DNA of 64,000 bases from Arthrobacter sp. 260 (GTDB lineage Bacteria; Actinomycetota; Actinomycetes; Actinomycetales; Micrococcaceae), in the NCBI RefSeq assembly GCF_013116745.1, contig NZ_JABFOE010000011.1:62001-126000 (forward strand), in the 5' to 3' direction. Each line of letters starts with the position of its first letter. The stretch's first letter is position 1. The translations under genes were made by a program, and so were the position numbers. The notes beneath the pieces were generated by a model. It did no database searches and was not told where the DNA came from. It worked only from the letters and a program-made list of their open reading frames with translations. Positions 9,670 through 22,613 of this stretch are shown here, in pieces.

Positions 9670-11307
9670 GTGACTGCTTCCCTCGTGGCGAAGGACCTCT
9701 CCGGAGGCCACGCCCACCGCACCCTCTTCTCCGGCCTCAATCTAACGGTCGCGCCCGGCGACGTCATTGGCGTGGTCGGGGCGAACGGCGCCGGCAAATC
9801 CACGCTGCTCAGTCTCCTCGCCGGAGTGGACACCCCACTGGGCGGCACGGTCACCACCACCCCCACCGACGCTTTCGTGGGGTGGCTGCCCCAGGAACAG
9901 GACCGACTCCCCGGCGAAACCATCGAGGGTTACCTGGGACGCCGCACCGGAACGACGGCAGCGACCGCGGCCATGGAGGAGGCCGCCGACGCGTTGGCCT
10001 CCGGCACCACCGCAGCGAACGACGCCTACGGAACCGCCCTGGACCGCTGGATGGCGTGCGGCGCGGCCGACCTCACCGAACGCATCCCACCCGTCCTCGC
10101 CGAGCTGGGCCTGACCCTGGCCCTGGACACCCCGATGACCGGCCTCTCCGGCGGACAGGCCGCCCGCGTGGCGCTGGCAGCACTACTGCTCAGTCGGTTC
10201 GACATCGTCCTCCTGGATGAACCCACCAACGATCTCGACCTGGCGGGCCTGGCCCGTCTGGAGGAGTTTGTGAGGGGCCTGCGGGGCGGCGTCGTCCTGG
10301 TCTCCCACGACCGCGAGTTCCTGGCACGCTGCATCACCACAGTGGTGGAACTGGACCTCGCGCAGCGCAGCGTCGCCGTGTACGACGGCGGCTACGACGC
10401 GTTCCTCGAGGAACGGGCTGTGGCGAAGCGCCACGCGCGGGAAGCATACGAGGAGTTCGCCGACAAGAAGGCCGATCTGGTCTCCCGCGCCCGCACCCAG
10501 CGGGAATGGAGCTCCCAGGGCGTCCGGAACGCGATGAAGAAGAGTCCTGACAATGACAAGATCCGGCGCCGGGCGTCCATGGAGTCCTCGGAGAAGCAGG
10601 CCCAGAAGGTCAGGCAGATGGAGTCGCGGATTTCCCGCCTCGATGAGGTAGCGGAACCGCGCAAGGAGTGGCAGTTGCAGTTCAGCATCGGTGAGGCCCC
10701 CCGCTCCAGCTCCGTGGTGGCGACCCTGAACGCCGCGGTGGTCCGCCGCGGCGGGTTCACCCTCGGACCGGTATCCCTGCAGGTCAACGCCGGCGACCGG
10801 ATTGGCATCACCGGCCCCAACGGCGCCGGGAAATCAACCCTCCTCGGGTTGCTGCTGGGCCAGCTGGCGCCCGACGACGGCGGGGCGGCGCTGGGAGCGA
10901 GTGTCGCCGTCGGCGAGATCGACCAGGCGCGCGGCGTGTTTGCGGAGACCGAGAAACTCGGCGATGCCTTCGAGGCACTGGTTCCCAGCCTGAACCGGGC
11001 CGAGGTCAGGACCCTGCTCGCGAAGTTTGGGCTCAAGGCCGACCAGGTCGGCGGCACGGTAGGCAGCCTGTCCCCCGGTGAACGCACCCGGGCGGCGCTG
11101 GCACTGCTCCAGTCCCGCGGGGTGAACCTGCTGGTGCTGGACGAACCGACCAACCACCTGGACCTACCGGCCATCGAACAGCTGGAGGAGGCGCTGGAAC
11201 ACTACGACGGCGCGCTGCTCCTGGTTTCCCACGATCGCCGGCTGCTGGAGAACGTGCGGTTGGATAGCCGGTGGACGGTCGCCAGTGGACAGGTCAGCGC
11301 CAGCTGA
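9670..11307 (+). CDS. ABC-F family ATP-binding protein
   Basis: The 545-residue protein has two ABC ATPase domains and no membrane segments, the ABC-F layout. Domain 1 shows GANGAGKST near residue 41, LSGGQAARVALAALL and VLLDEPTNDLDLAGL. A charged linker (RTQREWSSQGVRNAMKK and following) separates it from domain 2 with GPNGAGKST, LSPGERTRAALALL and LVLDEPTNHLDL. ABC-F proteins act on the ribosome, as translation factors or antibiotic-protection proteins; the sequence does not distinguish these. The start is a GTG at 9670. The gene ends only 8 bases from the convergent FemX-like gene. Confidence 0.93.
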   Translation: MTASLVAKDLSGGHAHRTLFSGLNLTVAPGDVIGVVGANGAGKSTLLSLLAGVDTPLGGTVTTTPTDAFVGWLPQEQDRLPGETIEGYLGRRTGTTAATAAMEEAADALASGTTAANDAYGTALDRWMACGAADLTERIPPVLAELGLTLALDTPMTGLSGGQAARVALAALLLSRFDIVLLDEPTNDLDLAGLARLEEFVRGLRGGVVLVSHDREFLARCITTVVELDLAQRSVAVYDGGYDAFLEERAVAKRHAREAYEEFADKKADLVSRARTQREWSSQGVRNAMKKSPDNDKIRRRASMESSEKQAQKVRQMESRISRLDEVAEPRKEWQLQFSIGEAPRSSSVVATLNAAVVRRGGFTLGPVSLQVNAGDRIGITGPNGAGKSTLLGLLLGQLAPDDGGAALGASVAVGEIDQARGVFAETEKLGDAFEALVPSLNRAEVRTLLAKFGLKADQVGGTVGSLSPGERTRAALALLQSRGVNLLVLDEPTNHLDLPAIEQLEEALEHYDGALLLVSHDRRLLENVRLDSRWTVASGQVSAS

Positions 11308-11315
11308 CCGTTAGA

Positions 11316-12389
11316 TCAACCCGTCTGGGACCGGCCCCGGATTGTGGATTTTAGCCGAGGGATTGCTGACTTCAGCGCTGGCTTGACCCTGGCCGCGGTG
11401 GACTGGGCGAAGCGTATCCCGTCGCGGGCAAGCGGCATCGCCCGGGAGTACACCGGGTAGAGCGGTGAGAGGGGTTTGTCCCACGTTCCGGCGAGCTGGT
11501 TCTCGTGCTTGGCCCAACCCATCTTGAACTTGGAGACACCGTCGTTCAGGAGCCCGTTGAAGTCGTAGCGCACCGCGCCGCGCTCCTTCATCGACTGGAT
11601 GGCCAGCCACTTCAACGCGTAGTTGGCGCGGAGGTGCTCACCCGCTGCGGTCATCCCGCCGTACAGTTCGAACACCGTGTTCTCGCTCACCGACAGCCAG
11701 AGGAAGGCCACGACCTCGTCACCCTGGAACGCCGCATAGACGGGCGACGCGCTGCCCAGGTTGTCGAAGATGTCCAGGTAGTAGCGGTCCTCGTGGATGC
11801 CGAACCCGGCACGGTCAGCGGTCTCCCGGTACACCCCAAGACACTTCGGCAGCTCCGCGCGGGTCACTTCCTGGTACTGCAGGTCCTCCCGCCCGGACTT
11901 CCTGATGTACTGCCGGTGCTTCTTGCTCATCGCGGCCAGCAGCTCATCCTCGCTGAGGGTGAGGTCGAGAATCAGGGTGCGCCCAATCAGGATGGTGCTC
12001 TCGGTGCTGCGCCAGCCTGCTGCGGCGAGGGCACGGGCCGGGGCGGCGTCGGCCTCCCAGTCGGGCTCGATGCACAGGGCCACCGGCCGGTGGGCGCGGC
12101 GGGTGTACACCTCAAGTGCTGCCAGCACCTCGGCTTCCCGTCCAGGGAGGGTCTGCGGTCCGCGCGGGCAGTAGGCGAGCGCCCGGAACGGCAGCGGCAG
12201 CTTCCGGAGCAGCAGCTGGGCTGATCCCACGAGTTCGCCGCCGTCCTGCACCAGGACACGGTCAACACTCCAGCCGTGGCTGGCCTTTGTCTGGCCCCAG
12301 CCCCAGAGCTGCTGGGGGTGCCCAAACAAGGCGTTGACTGAGGCGTCCCACCGGGACTCGTCGGTGCACTGCACAACAGAAAGGGTCAT
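11316..12389 (-). CDS. FemABX-family peptidoglycan interpeptide-bridge aminoacyltransferase (GNAT fold)
   Basis: The 357-residue protein matches the Fem/lipid II glycyltransferase type: an N-terminal GNAT half with QLWGWGQTKASHGW, a middle MSKKHRQYIRKSGRED motif typical of Fem enzymes, and a C-terminal half with ELYGGMTAAGEHLRANYALK and YDFNGLLNDGVSKFKMGW. Such enzymes use aminoacyl-tRNA to add bridge amino acids to the peptidoglycan stem peptide. Micrococcaceae have varied bridges, so the amino acid is uncertain. The ATG at 12389 is preceded by GAGGG; an 8-residue longer start exists. The gene faces the ABC-F gene and lies downstream of glpX on the same strand. Confidence 0.9.
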   Translation of the reverse strand: MTLSVVQCTDESRWDASVNALFGHPQQLWGWGQTKASHGWSVDRVLVQDGGELVGSAQLLLRKLPLPFRALAYCPRGPQTLPGREAEVLAALEVYTRRAHRPVALCIEPDWEADAAPARALAAAGWRSTESTILIGRTLILDLTLSEDELLAAMSKKHRQYIRKSGREDLQYQEVTRAELPKCLGVYRETADRAGFGIHEDRYYLDIFDNLGSASPVYAAFQGDEVVAFLWLSVSENTVFELYGGMTAAGEHLRANYALKWLAIQSMKERGAVRYDFNGLLNDGVSKFKMGWAKHENQLAGTWDKPLSPLYPVYSRAMPLARDGIRFAQSTAARVKPALKSAIPRLKSTIRGRSQTG

Positions 12390-12484
12390 GCCCTCAACCC
12401 TAGCGCCGATCACGGGGCAGTCCCGCAGGTGGCTTCGTCGCAGTCCCCTTCAGACGGCCACCCGATGGCCCTCCTTGAACAGTC

Positions 12485-13534
12485 CTACTTCAGGCGTGCG
12501 TAGCTTTCCCACTTGTGCGCCTGGTGCTCGCCGTCGACCACGCGGATCGTTCCGGACTTGGACCGCATCACGATGGACTGGGTAAGGACCTTGCCCTTGT
12601 TGTAGCGCACGCCGCGCACCAGGTCACCGTCGGTGATGCCGGTCGCCGCGAAGTAGCAGTTGTCGCTGGTCACGAGGTCGGAGGTGGACATCACGCGGTC
12701 GAGGTCGTGGCCGGCGTCGAGGGCCTTCTGCTTCTCCTCGTCGCTGGTGGGCCAGAGGCGGCCCTGGATGACGCCGCCGAGCGACTTGATGGCGCAGGCG
12801 GCCACGATCCCCTCGGGGGTGCCACCGATTCCCATCAGGGCGTCGACATCGGTGCCTTCACGGGCTGCGGCGATGGCCCCGGCCACGTCACCGTCCATGA
12901 TGAACTTGGTGCGTGCGCCAGCGGCGCGGATCTCGTCGACCAGCGGGCGGTGCCGGTCGCGGTCCAGGATCATGACGGTGACCTGGTTGACCGACTTGCC
13001 CTTCGCTTTAGCGATCAGGTGCAGGTTCTGCTTGACGGGCAGGCGCAGGTCCACCATGTCGGCGGCCTCGGGCCCGGTGACCAGCTTTTCCATGTAAAAC
13101 ACCGCTGAGGGGTCGAACATGGTGCCGCGCTCGGCGACGGCCAGCACGGCGATCGCGTTGTTGATGCCGAGGGCCGTCAGCCGGGTTCCGTCGATTGGGT
13201 CGACGGCGACGTCGCACTCGGGTCCGCTGCCGTCGCCGACCCGCTCGCCGTTGAACAGCATCGGGGCTTCGTCCTTCTCGCCCTCACCAATGACCACCAC
13301 ACCGTTGAAGTGGACGGTGGAGAGCAGGGAGCGCATGGCGTCCACCGCCGCGCCGTCGGCCTTGAGCTTGTCCCCGTAGCCGACCCAGTGGCCGCCGGCA
13401 ATGGCTGCTGCTTCGGTCACGCGCACCAGTTCCAGCGCAAGGTTGCGGTCCGGCTCATCGTCGCCGACGGCGAGGGCGCGCGAAAGCGTTGAATACTGGG
13501 CTGATTTGGCGGTGTTAGACACGTCAATCCTCAT
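12485..13534 (-). CDS. glpX: Class II fructose-1,6-bisphosphatase
   Basis: GlpX removes the 1-phosphate of fructose-1,6-bisphosphate in gluconeogenesis and is usually the only FBPase of actinobacteria. The 349-residue protein has [15 protein letters not shown] and [14 protein letters not shown], the metal and phosphate motifs of the inositol-phosphatase-like fold, plus [15 protein letters not shown] chose the ATG at 13534 ([10 protein letters not shown]); a 20-residue upstream extension lacks conservation. The neighbours DUF4245 (divergent), fumC, phoH, cis-prenyl transferase, mca and greA match, from memory, the Mycobacterium Rv1080c-Rv1100 block. Confidence 0.96.
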   Translation of the reverse strand: MRIDVSNTAKSAQYSTLSRALAVGDDEPDRNLALELVRVTEAAAIAGGHWVGYGDKLKADGAAVDAMRSLLSTVHFNGVVVIGEGEKDEAPMLFNGERVGDGSGPECDVAVDPIDGTRLTALGINNAIAVLAVAERGTMFDPSAVFYMEKLVTGPEAADMVDLRLPVKQNLHLIAKAKGKSVNQVTVMILDRDRHRPLVDEIRAAGARTKFIMDGDVAGAIAAAREGTDVDALMGIGGTPEGIVAACAIKSLGGVIQGRLWPTSDEEKQKALDAGHDLDRVMSTSDLVTSDNCYFAATGITDGDLVRGVRYNKGKVLTQSIVMRSKSGTIRVVDGEHQAHKWESYARLK

Positions 13535-13700
13535 CGTCGAAGCGGTGCTGTGCCATCGCTGGCGAAAGCTGCGGGACTTATCCCCTGCGCCCAATCATAG
13601 TAGGACCGGTCCAGCCGCACTATGCGTGACGGCGGACGTCCCGCAGTCCGGGAGGGCCATCGTTTAGGCAGGCACCCCGGGTGTGGTGGAAAATAGAACC

Positions 13701-14330
13701 GTGAGCACCCCCCAGCCCGGACCATCAAACACTTCCGCCGACAGCGCCCCCCGTCCCGACGCTGACCAACAGTTCACTCCTGTCCTGACCCCGAAGCAGG
13801 CGAAGCGGGCCAACTCCACGGTGATCGGCATGCTGATCGCGGTTGCCGCGACCTTCGGCCTGGTGCTGCCGGTGCTGCTGCTCAACCCGACCCATACCGC
13901 CGAAACCTACGCGCGGGACATCGACGTTCCGAACGTCTCCGCGGAGGCCGCTGACATTGCCGGGTATGTGCCCCTGGCCCCCGACCTGCCGGAGGGCTGG
14001 ACCTCCAACTTTGCCCGCTGGAATCCGGGCGGCAGCGACGGCGTCCCCTTCTGGGAGGTCGGCTACCTCACCCCCGAACGGCAGTTCATTCAGCTCACCC
14101 AGACCAACAGCGCCAACCCCACCTGGACTGCGCAACGGCTCGACGGCGCCCAGCTCTCCGGCCAGCGCACCATCGGCACCCTCGACTGGGAGCTGTTCGA
14201 CTCCTCCTCGGGGGATTCCTTCCTGACCACCGAGACCGACGAGTTTACCCTGATCCTCAACGGCACCGCCGATCTCGCCGAATTCGATGTGCTCGGCGAC
14301 GCAATCCTGAACGATCTCGCTGCCCCCTAG
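13701..14330 (+). CDS. DUF4245 family membrane-anchored protein
   Basis: The 209-residue protein has a proline-rich cytoplasmic start, one membrane helix (STVIGMLIAVAATFGLVLPV, about residues 39-60) and an extracytoplasmic domain with a YLTPERQFIQLTQT strand and a C-terminal EFDVLGDAIL helix. This is the DUF4245 family, whose function is unknown and which lies divergent from glpX in many actinobacteria. The start is a GTG at 13701; a GTG at 13683 would add six residues. It is divergent from glpX across about 165 bases and shares a direction with the carbonic anhydrase gene. Confidence 0.85.
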   Translation: MSTPQPGPSNTSADSAPRPDADQQFTPVLTPKQAKRANSTVIGMLIAVAATFGLVLPVLLLNPTHTAETYARDIDVPNVSAEAADIAGYVPLAPDLPEGWTSNFARWNPGGSDGVPFWEVGYLTPERQFIQLTQTNSANPTWTAQRLDGAQLSGQRTIGTLDWELFDSSSGDSFLTTETDEFTLILNGTADLAEFDVLGDAILNDLAAP

Positions 14331-14411
14331 GCTGCTTGTCCGGGTCACCGGCCCGAAATCGAAGGGTCACAGTCTCAGGAAACCTGGGCCATGCGGCGTA
14401 AGGTAGGCCCC

Positions 14412-15026
14412 GTGAACAACCAATTGACTCCTGCCGATGCCTGGCAGCGACTGCGTGATGGAAACCAGCGGTTCGTCACGGGGACGTCCTCGCATCCCAA
14501 CCAGGATGCCCTGCACCGGGCGTCACTGGTCGAAACCCAGCACCCGTTCGCCGTCATCTTCGGATGCTCGGACTCCCGGCTGGCCGCTGAGATCATTTTC
14601 GACCTCGGCCTCGGCGACGTCTTCGTGGTGCGCACCGCCGGTCAGGTCATCGACGACGCCGTCCTGGGCTCCCTTGAGTTCAGTGTCAGTGTGCTGAACG
14701 TCCCGCTCATCGTGGTGCTAGGCCACGACCGCTGCGGCGCCGTATCTGCCACCATGGATTCCCTCGATTCCGGCGTAATGCCGGTGGGCTTCCTCCGTGA
14801 ACTCGTGGAGCGGATCACCCCCTCGGTCCTGACCTCCCGCCGCAACGGGGTCACCGACCTCAACGCGACAGTTGTCGAGCACATCAAACAGACCTCGAAG
14901 CGCATGGTGGACTCCTCCCGGGTCATCGCCGACGCCGTCGAGCAGGGCTCGACAGCCGTGATGGGTGTGACCTACCGGCTGGAGGACGGCAAGGCGGAGA
15001 TCGTCTCAGGAATCGGCGACCTCTAG
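14412..15026 (+). CDS. Beta-class carbonic anhydrase
   Basis: This enzyme interconverts CO2 and bicarbonate. The 204-residue protein has the zinc ligands and dyad of the beta class: CSDSR (Cys, Asp, Arg) near residue 54 and GHDRCG (His, Cys) near residue 108, with the FVVRTAGQ strand between them. The start is a GTG at 14412 with an AAGGTAGG stretch 4-11 bases upstream. Length and motifs are normal. Bicarbonate supply fits carboxylation enzymes such as PurK, but no operon link is seen. Confidence 0.95.
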   Translation: MNNQLTPADAWQRLRDGNQRFVTGTSSHPNQDALHRASLVETQHPFAVIFGCSDSRLAAEIIFDLGLGDVFVVRTAGQVIDDAVLGSLEFSVSVLNVPLIVVLGHDRCGAVSATMDSLDSGVMPVGFLRELVERITPSVLTSRRNGVTDLNATVVEHIKQTSKRMVDSSRVIADAVEQGSTAVMGVTYRLEDGKAEIVSGIGDL

Positions 15027-15134
15027 ACGGCAGCGCCCGGCGGTGTTCAGCCACCGCAGGGGATTCCCGCTGCATTTCGATGTGGCGCCGAGCAGGATTT
15101 GGTTCGCTGCAGCCCCAGCGGAGAGAATTGGCGC

Positions 15135-16562
15135 ATGACTCAATCGCCTGGATCCGACGCCGAATTCCGTATTGAACACGACACGATGGGCGAGGTCCGG
15201 GTTCCGGTCAACGCCCTGTACCGTGCACAGACCCAACGCGCCGTGGAGAACTTCCCCATCTCCGGCACCCGCCTGGAGCGCGCCCACATCGAAGCGCTGG
15301 CCCGCATCAAGAAGGCCGCAGCCACCGCCAACGCCGAACTGGGAGTGCTCGACGACGAGCGTGCCCGCGCCATCGAGGCCGCCGCCGAAGAGGTGGCGCA
15401 GGGCAAGTACGACGGCGACTTCCCGATCGACATCTACCAGACCGGCTCCGGCACGTCATCGAACATGAACATCAACGAGGTCGTCGCCACCCTGGCGACC
15501 CGAGCCCTCGCCGCCGCGGGCAGCGAAACCACTGTTCACCCGAACGACCACGTCAACGCCTCCCAGTCCTCCAACGATGTGTTCCCCACCTCGGTGCACG
15601 TGGCTGCAGCGTCAGCACTGACCAAGGATCTGGTCCCCGCACTGGAATACCTGGCCGCCTCACTGGAGCGCAAGGCCGACGAGTTCAAGACCGTCGTCAA
15701 GTCCGGCCGCACCCACCTGATGGACGCCACACCGGTCACCCTCGGCCAGGAATTCGGCGGGTACGCCGCGCAGATGCGCTACGGCGTCGAGCGTATCCAC
15801 GCCTCACTCCCCCGGGTCGCCGAAGTACCGCTGGGCGGCACAGCAGTCGGCACGGGGATCAACACCCCCGCCGGATTCTCGGCTCGGGTCATCGAACTTC
15901 TCGCCAGCGACACCGGACTTCCCCTCACCGAGGCCCGCGACCACTTCGAGGCACAGGCCAACCGCGACGGACTGGTCGAGGTGTCGGGCATGCTCCGCAC
16001 CATCGCCGTATCGCTGACCAAGATCAACAACGATTTGCGCTGGCTGGGCTCCGGCCCCAACACGGGCCTCGGCGAGATCGCGCTACCCGACCTGCAGCCC
16101 GGCTCGTCCATCATGCCCGGCAAGGTCAACCCGGTCATCTGCGAAGCGGTCATCATGGTGTGCGCCCAGGTGATGGGCAACGACGCCACGGTGGCCATCT
16201 CCGGAACCAACGGCGCGTTCGAGCTCAACGTCGGCATCCCCGTCATCGCCCGCAACGTCCTGGAATCGGTGAGGCTCCTGAGCACCTCCACCCGGGTGAT
16301 GGCCGACAAGATGATCGACGGCATCACCGCCAACGAGGAGCGCGCCCGGTTCCTGGCCGAGGCGTCCCCCTCGATCGTGACCCCGCTGAACAAGTACATC
16401 GGCTACGAAAACGCCGCGAAGATCGCCAAGAAGGCGGTGGCCGAGGGGCTGACGGTCCGGGAGGCAGTCGTCGCGCTCGGGTTTGTGGAGCGCGGGGAGC
16501 TCACCGAGCAGCAGCTGGACGACTCACTCGACGTCCTGTCCATGACCCGACCGCCGCAGTAA
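15135..16562 (+). CDS. fumC: Class II fumarate hydratase
   Basis: FumC hydrates fumarate to malate in the TCA cycle. The 475-residue protein carries the superfamily signature [12 protein letters not shown] near residue 326, the [14 protein letters not shown] substrate loop near residue 105, and [18 protein letters not shown]. The ATG at 15135 starts the conserved region with an acidic lead ([18 protein letters not shown]). It is monocistronic: a strong nested hairpin follows the stop. Confidence 0.97.
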   Translation: MTQSPGSDAEFRIEHDTMGEVRVPVNALYRAQTQRAVENFPISGTRLERAHIEALARIKKAAATANAELGVLDDERARAIEAAAEEVAQGKYDGDFPIDIYQTGSGTSSNMNINEVVATLATRALAAAGSETTVHPNDHVNASQSSNDVFPTSVHVAAASALTKDLVPALEYLAASLERKADEFKTVVKSGRTHLMDATPVTLGQEFGGYAAQMRYGVERIHASLPRVAEVPLGGTAVGTGINTPAGFSARVIELLASDTGLPLTEARDHFEAQANRDGLVEVSGMLRTIAVSLTKINNDLRWLGSGPNTGLGEIALPDLQPGSSIMPGKVNPVICEAVIMVCAQVMGNDATVAISGTNGAFELNVGIPVIARNVLESVRLLSTSTRVMADKMIDGITANEERARFLAEASPSIVTPLNKYIGYENAAKIAKKAVAEGLTVREAVVALGFVERGELTEQQLDDSLDVLSMTRPPQ

Positions 16563-16582
16563 CTAGCGCTTCCCGCACAGAC

Positions 16583-16642
16583 ACGGCCCTGAGGATCAGG
16601 TCCGCCGGTTCCTCCCGGCGGGCCTTTCCCTTGGGGCCGTTT
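16583..16642 (+). terminator. Nested-hairpin terminator after fumC
   Basis: An inner perfect hairpin, CCGCCGG (16602-16608) and CCGGCGG (16615-16621) with a six-base loop, is enclosed by outer arms ACGGCCC and GGGCCGT, and pyrimidine-rich CCTTTCCC lies between inner and outer arms. It sits between fumC and the TetR gene and should end fumC transcription; there is no long U tract. Confidence 0.6.
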
Positions 16643-16661
16643 CTGTGCCCAGACTTATTAT

Positions 16662-16688
16662 TTTGCACTCTTAGCTCTATCGTGCAAA
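16662..16688 (+). promoter_or_regulatory. Inverted-repeat operator at the TetR gene start
   Basis: TTTGCAC (16662-16668) and GTGCAAA (16682-16688) form a perfect inverted repeat with a 13-base spacer. A third half-site GTGCAAA lies at 16709-16715 inside the TetR coding region. The right arm ends one base before the ATG at 16690. This position suits TetR autoregulation of the tetR-MFS operon. Confidence 0.6.
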
Positions 16689-16689
16689 T

Positions 16690-19534
<2,845 letters not shown>

Positions 19535-19538
19535 CCCT

Positions 19539-20051
19539 TCAGCCTAGCGACGGGATCGCCAGGACCAGTACCGCGCCGCCGATCATGAACGGGCCGAACG
19601 GAATCGCCGACCTCAGGGTGCCACGACGGCTGGCGATCAGGGCCAGCCCCCACAGCCCAGCAAGGCAGAATGCCGCAAAGGTCCCCCACAGCAGGTATCC
19701 CCACCCGGCGAACCCGAGATACAGTCCCAGCAGGCCGGCGAGCTTCACGTCTCCGAAGCCCATCCCCGCCGGGTAGACGATCCTCAACATGAAGTACACC
19801 AGCCAGAGCAGCGCAGCACCGATGAGCATGGCGAGCACCCGGGAGGGCTCTCCGGCGATCAGGGCGCCCGCCGCCAGCAGCACCGCTGCCACCGGGTAGG
19901 CGGGGAAGATGATCCGGTCCGGCAACCGGTGGGTGCGGGAGTCGACGACGGCGAGCCGGACACCCACCACCAGCAGGACACCCATCGCCAGGGCGAGAGG
20001 CAGGACCGCCGGCGGGCTCCCGGCGGCGTACCGGATGAGGATCTCGGTCAT
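19539..20051 (-). CDS. A24 family (prepilin) peptidase, catalytic domain only
   Basis: The 170-residue protein has about six membrane helices and the two catalytic aspartates of the A24 family: VVDSRTHRLPDR near the N-terminus and GMGFGDVKLAG in the middle (GxGD). It lacks the N-terminal cysteine-rich methylase domain of PilD, as in many actinobacterial forms. These enzymes cut leader peptides of type IV pilin-like proteins; no pilus genes are in the window, so its substrates are elsewhere. I chose the ATG at 20051; an upstream extension overlaps the divergent gene and is not hydrophobic. Confidence 0.88.
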   Translation of the reverse strand: MTEILIRYAAGSPPAVLPLALAMGVLLVVGVRLAVVDSRTHRLPDRIIFPAYPVAAVLLAAGALIAGEPSRVLAMLIGAALLWLVYFMLRIVYPAGMGFGDVKLAGLLGLYLGFAGWGYLLWGTFAAFCLAGLWGLALIASRRGTLRSAIPFGPFMIGGAVLVLAIPSLG

Positions 20052-20110
20052 GGATCCCAAGCTACTGCCTCCGCTCTGGTGCAGTGAATGGCGGCGGTTA
20101 CACTGTGGAT

Positions 20111-20854
20111 ATGTCGGCAACCCACAGCGCCACCCCCGCAGCCACGTTCCGGTCGCTGTGTCGGTCGTCCCCGTGGAGATGGGAGACGTTGCGCTTCACT
20201 GTGGCCTGGCGGAGTGCCGAATCGGACACCCGCCCGCTGAAGGCATGGCTACGTCGGCCGGCCGCGCTGCGGGTCGAGGACGACGACGGCGTGCTGCTGC
20301 ACAGTACCACCGGCACTGCTGGCTCCCGCGATGCGTTGTATGTCAGTGCCACCCGCAAGTCCTGGCTACTGGCACCCCGGCTCATCACCCCCGTCTATAA
20401 CGACGCCGGCTTTGTGCTGAGGCGCCCGGAAGCCGCCTACGGTGAACCGGCGTTCGGCGACCCACGGTGGGCCGCCATGCTGGACCCGGTTGAGTTCGCC
20501 GGTGATTCGCCAGTCGCCTTCGAATCCCCCTTCGCCAACCGGGTGGAACTGGAGAATATTGTGGAGGAGGAATTCGAGGGCCGGCCGGTGCTCAGCGCCA
20601 TCGCCACCCCGAACCTCACGTACAAACCCTTCACTCCGGGCTACCCCCTCATCGGCCGCGGCCGGACCGAGGTGAAGGTGGACGTGGGCACCGGAATTTG
20701 CGTGTCCACGCGGGCACTGGACGGGGAGTTCGCAGGGGGCGGGCACTGGCTCCGCATCCTGGGCGTCGATGAATACATGATCGATGACCACTTCGTGGAC
20801 TCGGGGATGGGCCTCACGGACGTCAGTTCCCACATTCCGTGGAATGTCAGCTGA
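20111..20854 (+). CDS. Conserved-looking hypothetical protein
   Basis: I do not recognise this 247-residue protein. It has no signal peptide or membrane segment. Its middle is acidic (FANRVELENIVEEEFEGRP) and the C-terminal half has a strand-rich look (TEVKVDVGTGICVSTR, HWLRILGVDEYMIDDHF). ATG at 20111 or GTG at 20084 could be the start. Base composition matches its neighbours. It is divergent from the prepilin peptidase with a short gap and convergent with phoH, and its stop codon lies inside a terminator-like stem. Confidence 0.7.
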   Translation: MSATHSATPAATFRSLCRSSPWRWETLRFTVAWRSAESDTRPLKAWLRRPAALRVEDDDGVLLHSTTGTAGSRDALYVSATRKSWLLAPRLITPVYNDAGFVLRRPEAAYGEPAFGDPRWAAMLDPVEFAGDSPVAFESPFANRVELENIVEEEFEGRPVLSAIATPNLTYKPFTPGYPLIGRGRTEVKVDVGTGICVSTRALDGEFAGGGHWLRILGVDEYMIDDHFVDSGMGLTDVSSHIPWNVS

Positions 20855-20877
20855 CCGTTCCCCGCATCAGCTGACAT
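20844..20877. terminator. Convergent terminator hairpin overlapping a stop codon
   Basis: ATGTCAGCTGA (20844-20854) and TCAGCTGACAT (20867-20877) form an 11-base perfect stem with a 12-base loop. The left arm contains the TGA stop of the hypothetical gene. It stands between two convergent genes and could serve both; no U tract follows on the + strand. Confidence 0.5.
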
Positions 20878-20936
20878 CCATCGGCACTGCTGGTTTCCAG
20901 CTCTACATCTTTCCCGCTCCTCGATGTTTCCCTTCC

Positions 20937-22364
20937 CTAGATCTCGGCACCCTCCAGGAGTTCGGTGACGAGCGCGGCAATAGGCGACCGCTCCGACCGG
21001 GTCAGGGTGATGTGTCCGAACAGCGGATGCCCCTTGAGGGTTTCCACCACCGCGGCGATCCCGTCGTGGCGACCCACCCGCAGGTTGTCCCGCTGGGCCA
21101 CATCGTGGGTCAGGACAATTTTGGAATTCTGCCCGATCCTGCTCATCACGGTGAGGAGGACATTCTTCTCCAGTGACTGGGCCTCGTCGACGATGACGAA
21201 CGAATCGTGCAGGCTCCGGCCCCTGATATGGGTGAGCGGGAGCACCTCGAGCATGCCGCGGTCCATCACCTCCTCCACCACCTCCTGCGACACCAGGGCA
21301 CCCAGCGTGTCGAAGACGGCCTGCGCCCAGGGATTCATCTTCTCGCTCTCGCTGCCGGGCAGGTACCCCAGCTCCTGGCCACCGACGGCGTACAGCGGCC
21401 TGAAGACCACCACTTTCCGGTGTTCACGGCGTTCCAGGACTGCCTCCAGGCCGGCGCAGAGGGCCAGCGCCGATTTTCCGGTTCCGGCGCGCCCGCCCAT
21501 CGAGACGATCCCCACTTCCGGATCCATCAAGAGATCGATGGCGAGCCGCTGCTCGGCTGACCGGCCGTGGAGGCCAAAGACATCCCGGTCGCCCCGGACC
21601 AGGCGCACCTGCTTGTCGGCACCGACCCGGCCGAGGGCTGACCCCCTCGGCGAGTGCATCACCAGCCCGGTGTTGGCGGGCATCTCGGCGGCCTCGGGAA
21701 GGAACACCGGCTGGTGCTCGTAGAGGGTGTTGACGTCGGCCTCGGCCACATCCAGTTCGGCGACCCCTGTCCACCCGGAATCGGTGACCAGCTCACTGCG
21801 GTACTCGTCGGCCTTCAGGCCCATCGCCGAAGCCTTGACGCGCATCGGCAGGTCCTTCGACACGACCGTGACGTTCCTGCCCTCGTCCGAGAGGTTCTTG
21901 GCCACGGCAAGGATCCGTGAATCGTTGTCTGAACTTCTGAAACCTGCCGGCAGCACCTCGGTGGAAATATGGTTCAGCTCAACCCGCAGCGTTCCGCCCT
22001 CTTCCCCGAGAGGGATCGCCTGGTTGAGCCCGTTGTGCTGCACCCGCAAATCGTCGAGCAACCGGAGCGCCTTGCGTGCAAAGTAGCCCAGCTCGGGATC
22101 GTTGCGTTTGGCTTCCAGCTCACTGATCACCACGATCGGCAGGATCACCTCGTGCTCTGCGAACCTCAGGATGGCCCGCGGATCTGAGAGCAGTACCGAG
22201 GTGTCCACCACGTAGCTCCGGCTGCCGAGGCTTTCGACAGACGAAAGGCCCGCCTCGGCAAGGATGACTTCGTCATCAGTGCTGGTGCGGGCCTTCGTGG
22301 TGGCAGTGGGCGGGAGGCTGTGGCCTGAGTCAAATGAACGCTGTTGGGTGTCAGTTCTAGTCAT
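20937..22364 (-). CDS. phoH: PIN-PhoH fusion (PhoH2-type RNA helicase/RNase)
   Basis: The 475-residue protein joins an N-terminal PIN nuclease domain ([15 protein letters not shown] with acidic residues, [20 protein letters not shown]) to a C-terminal PhoH ATPase with Walker [17 protein letters not shown] near residue 275 and Walker [18 protein letters not shown]-PhoH proteins of mycobacteria are sequence-specific RNA helicases and ribonucleases. I chose the ATG at 22364 (MTRTDTQQ); a longer frame upstream lacks similarity. The 249 bases upstream (22365-22613) hold no gene and probably its promoter. Confidence 0.93.
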   Translation of the reverse strand: MTRTDTQQRSFDSGHSLPPTATTKARTSTDDEVILAEAGLSSVESLGSRSYVVDTSVLLSDPRAILRFAEHEVILPIVVISELEAKRNDPELGYFARKALRLLDDLRVQHNGLNQAIPLGEEGGTLRVELNHISTEVLPAGFRSSDNDSRILAVAKNLSDEGRNVTVVSKDLPMRVKASAMGLKADEYRSELVTDSGWTGVAELDVAEADVNTLYEHQPVFLPEAAEMPANTGLVMHSPRGSALGRVGADKQVRLVRGDRDVFGLHGRSAEQRLAIDLLMDPEVGIVSMGGRAGTGKSALALCAGLEAVLERREHRKVVVFRPLYAVGGQELGYLPGSESEKMNPWAQAVFDTLGALVSQEVVEEVMDRGMLEVLPLTHIRGRSLHDSFVIVDEAQSLEKNVLLTVMSRIGQNSKIVLTHDVAQRDNLRVGRHDGIAAVVETLKGHPLFGHITLTRSERSPIAALVTELLEGAEI

Positions 22365-22613
22365 GTGGACTCCACGGGCGGGGCGTGCAATCCCCGACTT
22401 GTGATGAATGGGTGGGGCAGTGCGACCATGAGGCCTGGCACGGCCTCCCCAGACGTGGCGAGGTGCTGGTGTGCCCTGTTCGCTGCATCGGTGGCCTCCC
22501 GACCAGGCGGCTGGTTGCCCCCTGATGGAGTCGAGAATACGCCGCACAGCAGGGCCCCGAAAATATGGCGCGGCGTGTCGAAAATAATTCCCGATTAACT
22601 TTCGGTTGGGGCG

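Noticed and set aside
9670-11307. Calling the ABC-F gene an antibiotic resistance gene
   Set aside because: The linker and neighbours do not point to a resistance subfamily; ABC-F housekeeping factors look alike at this level.
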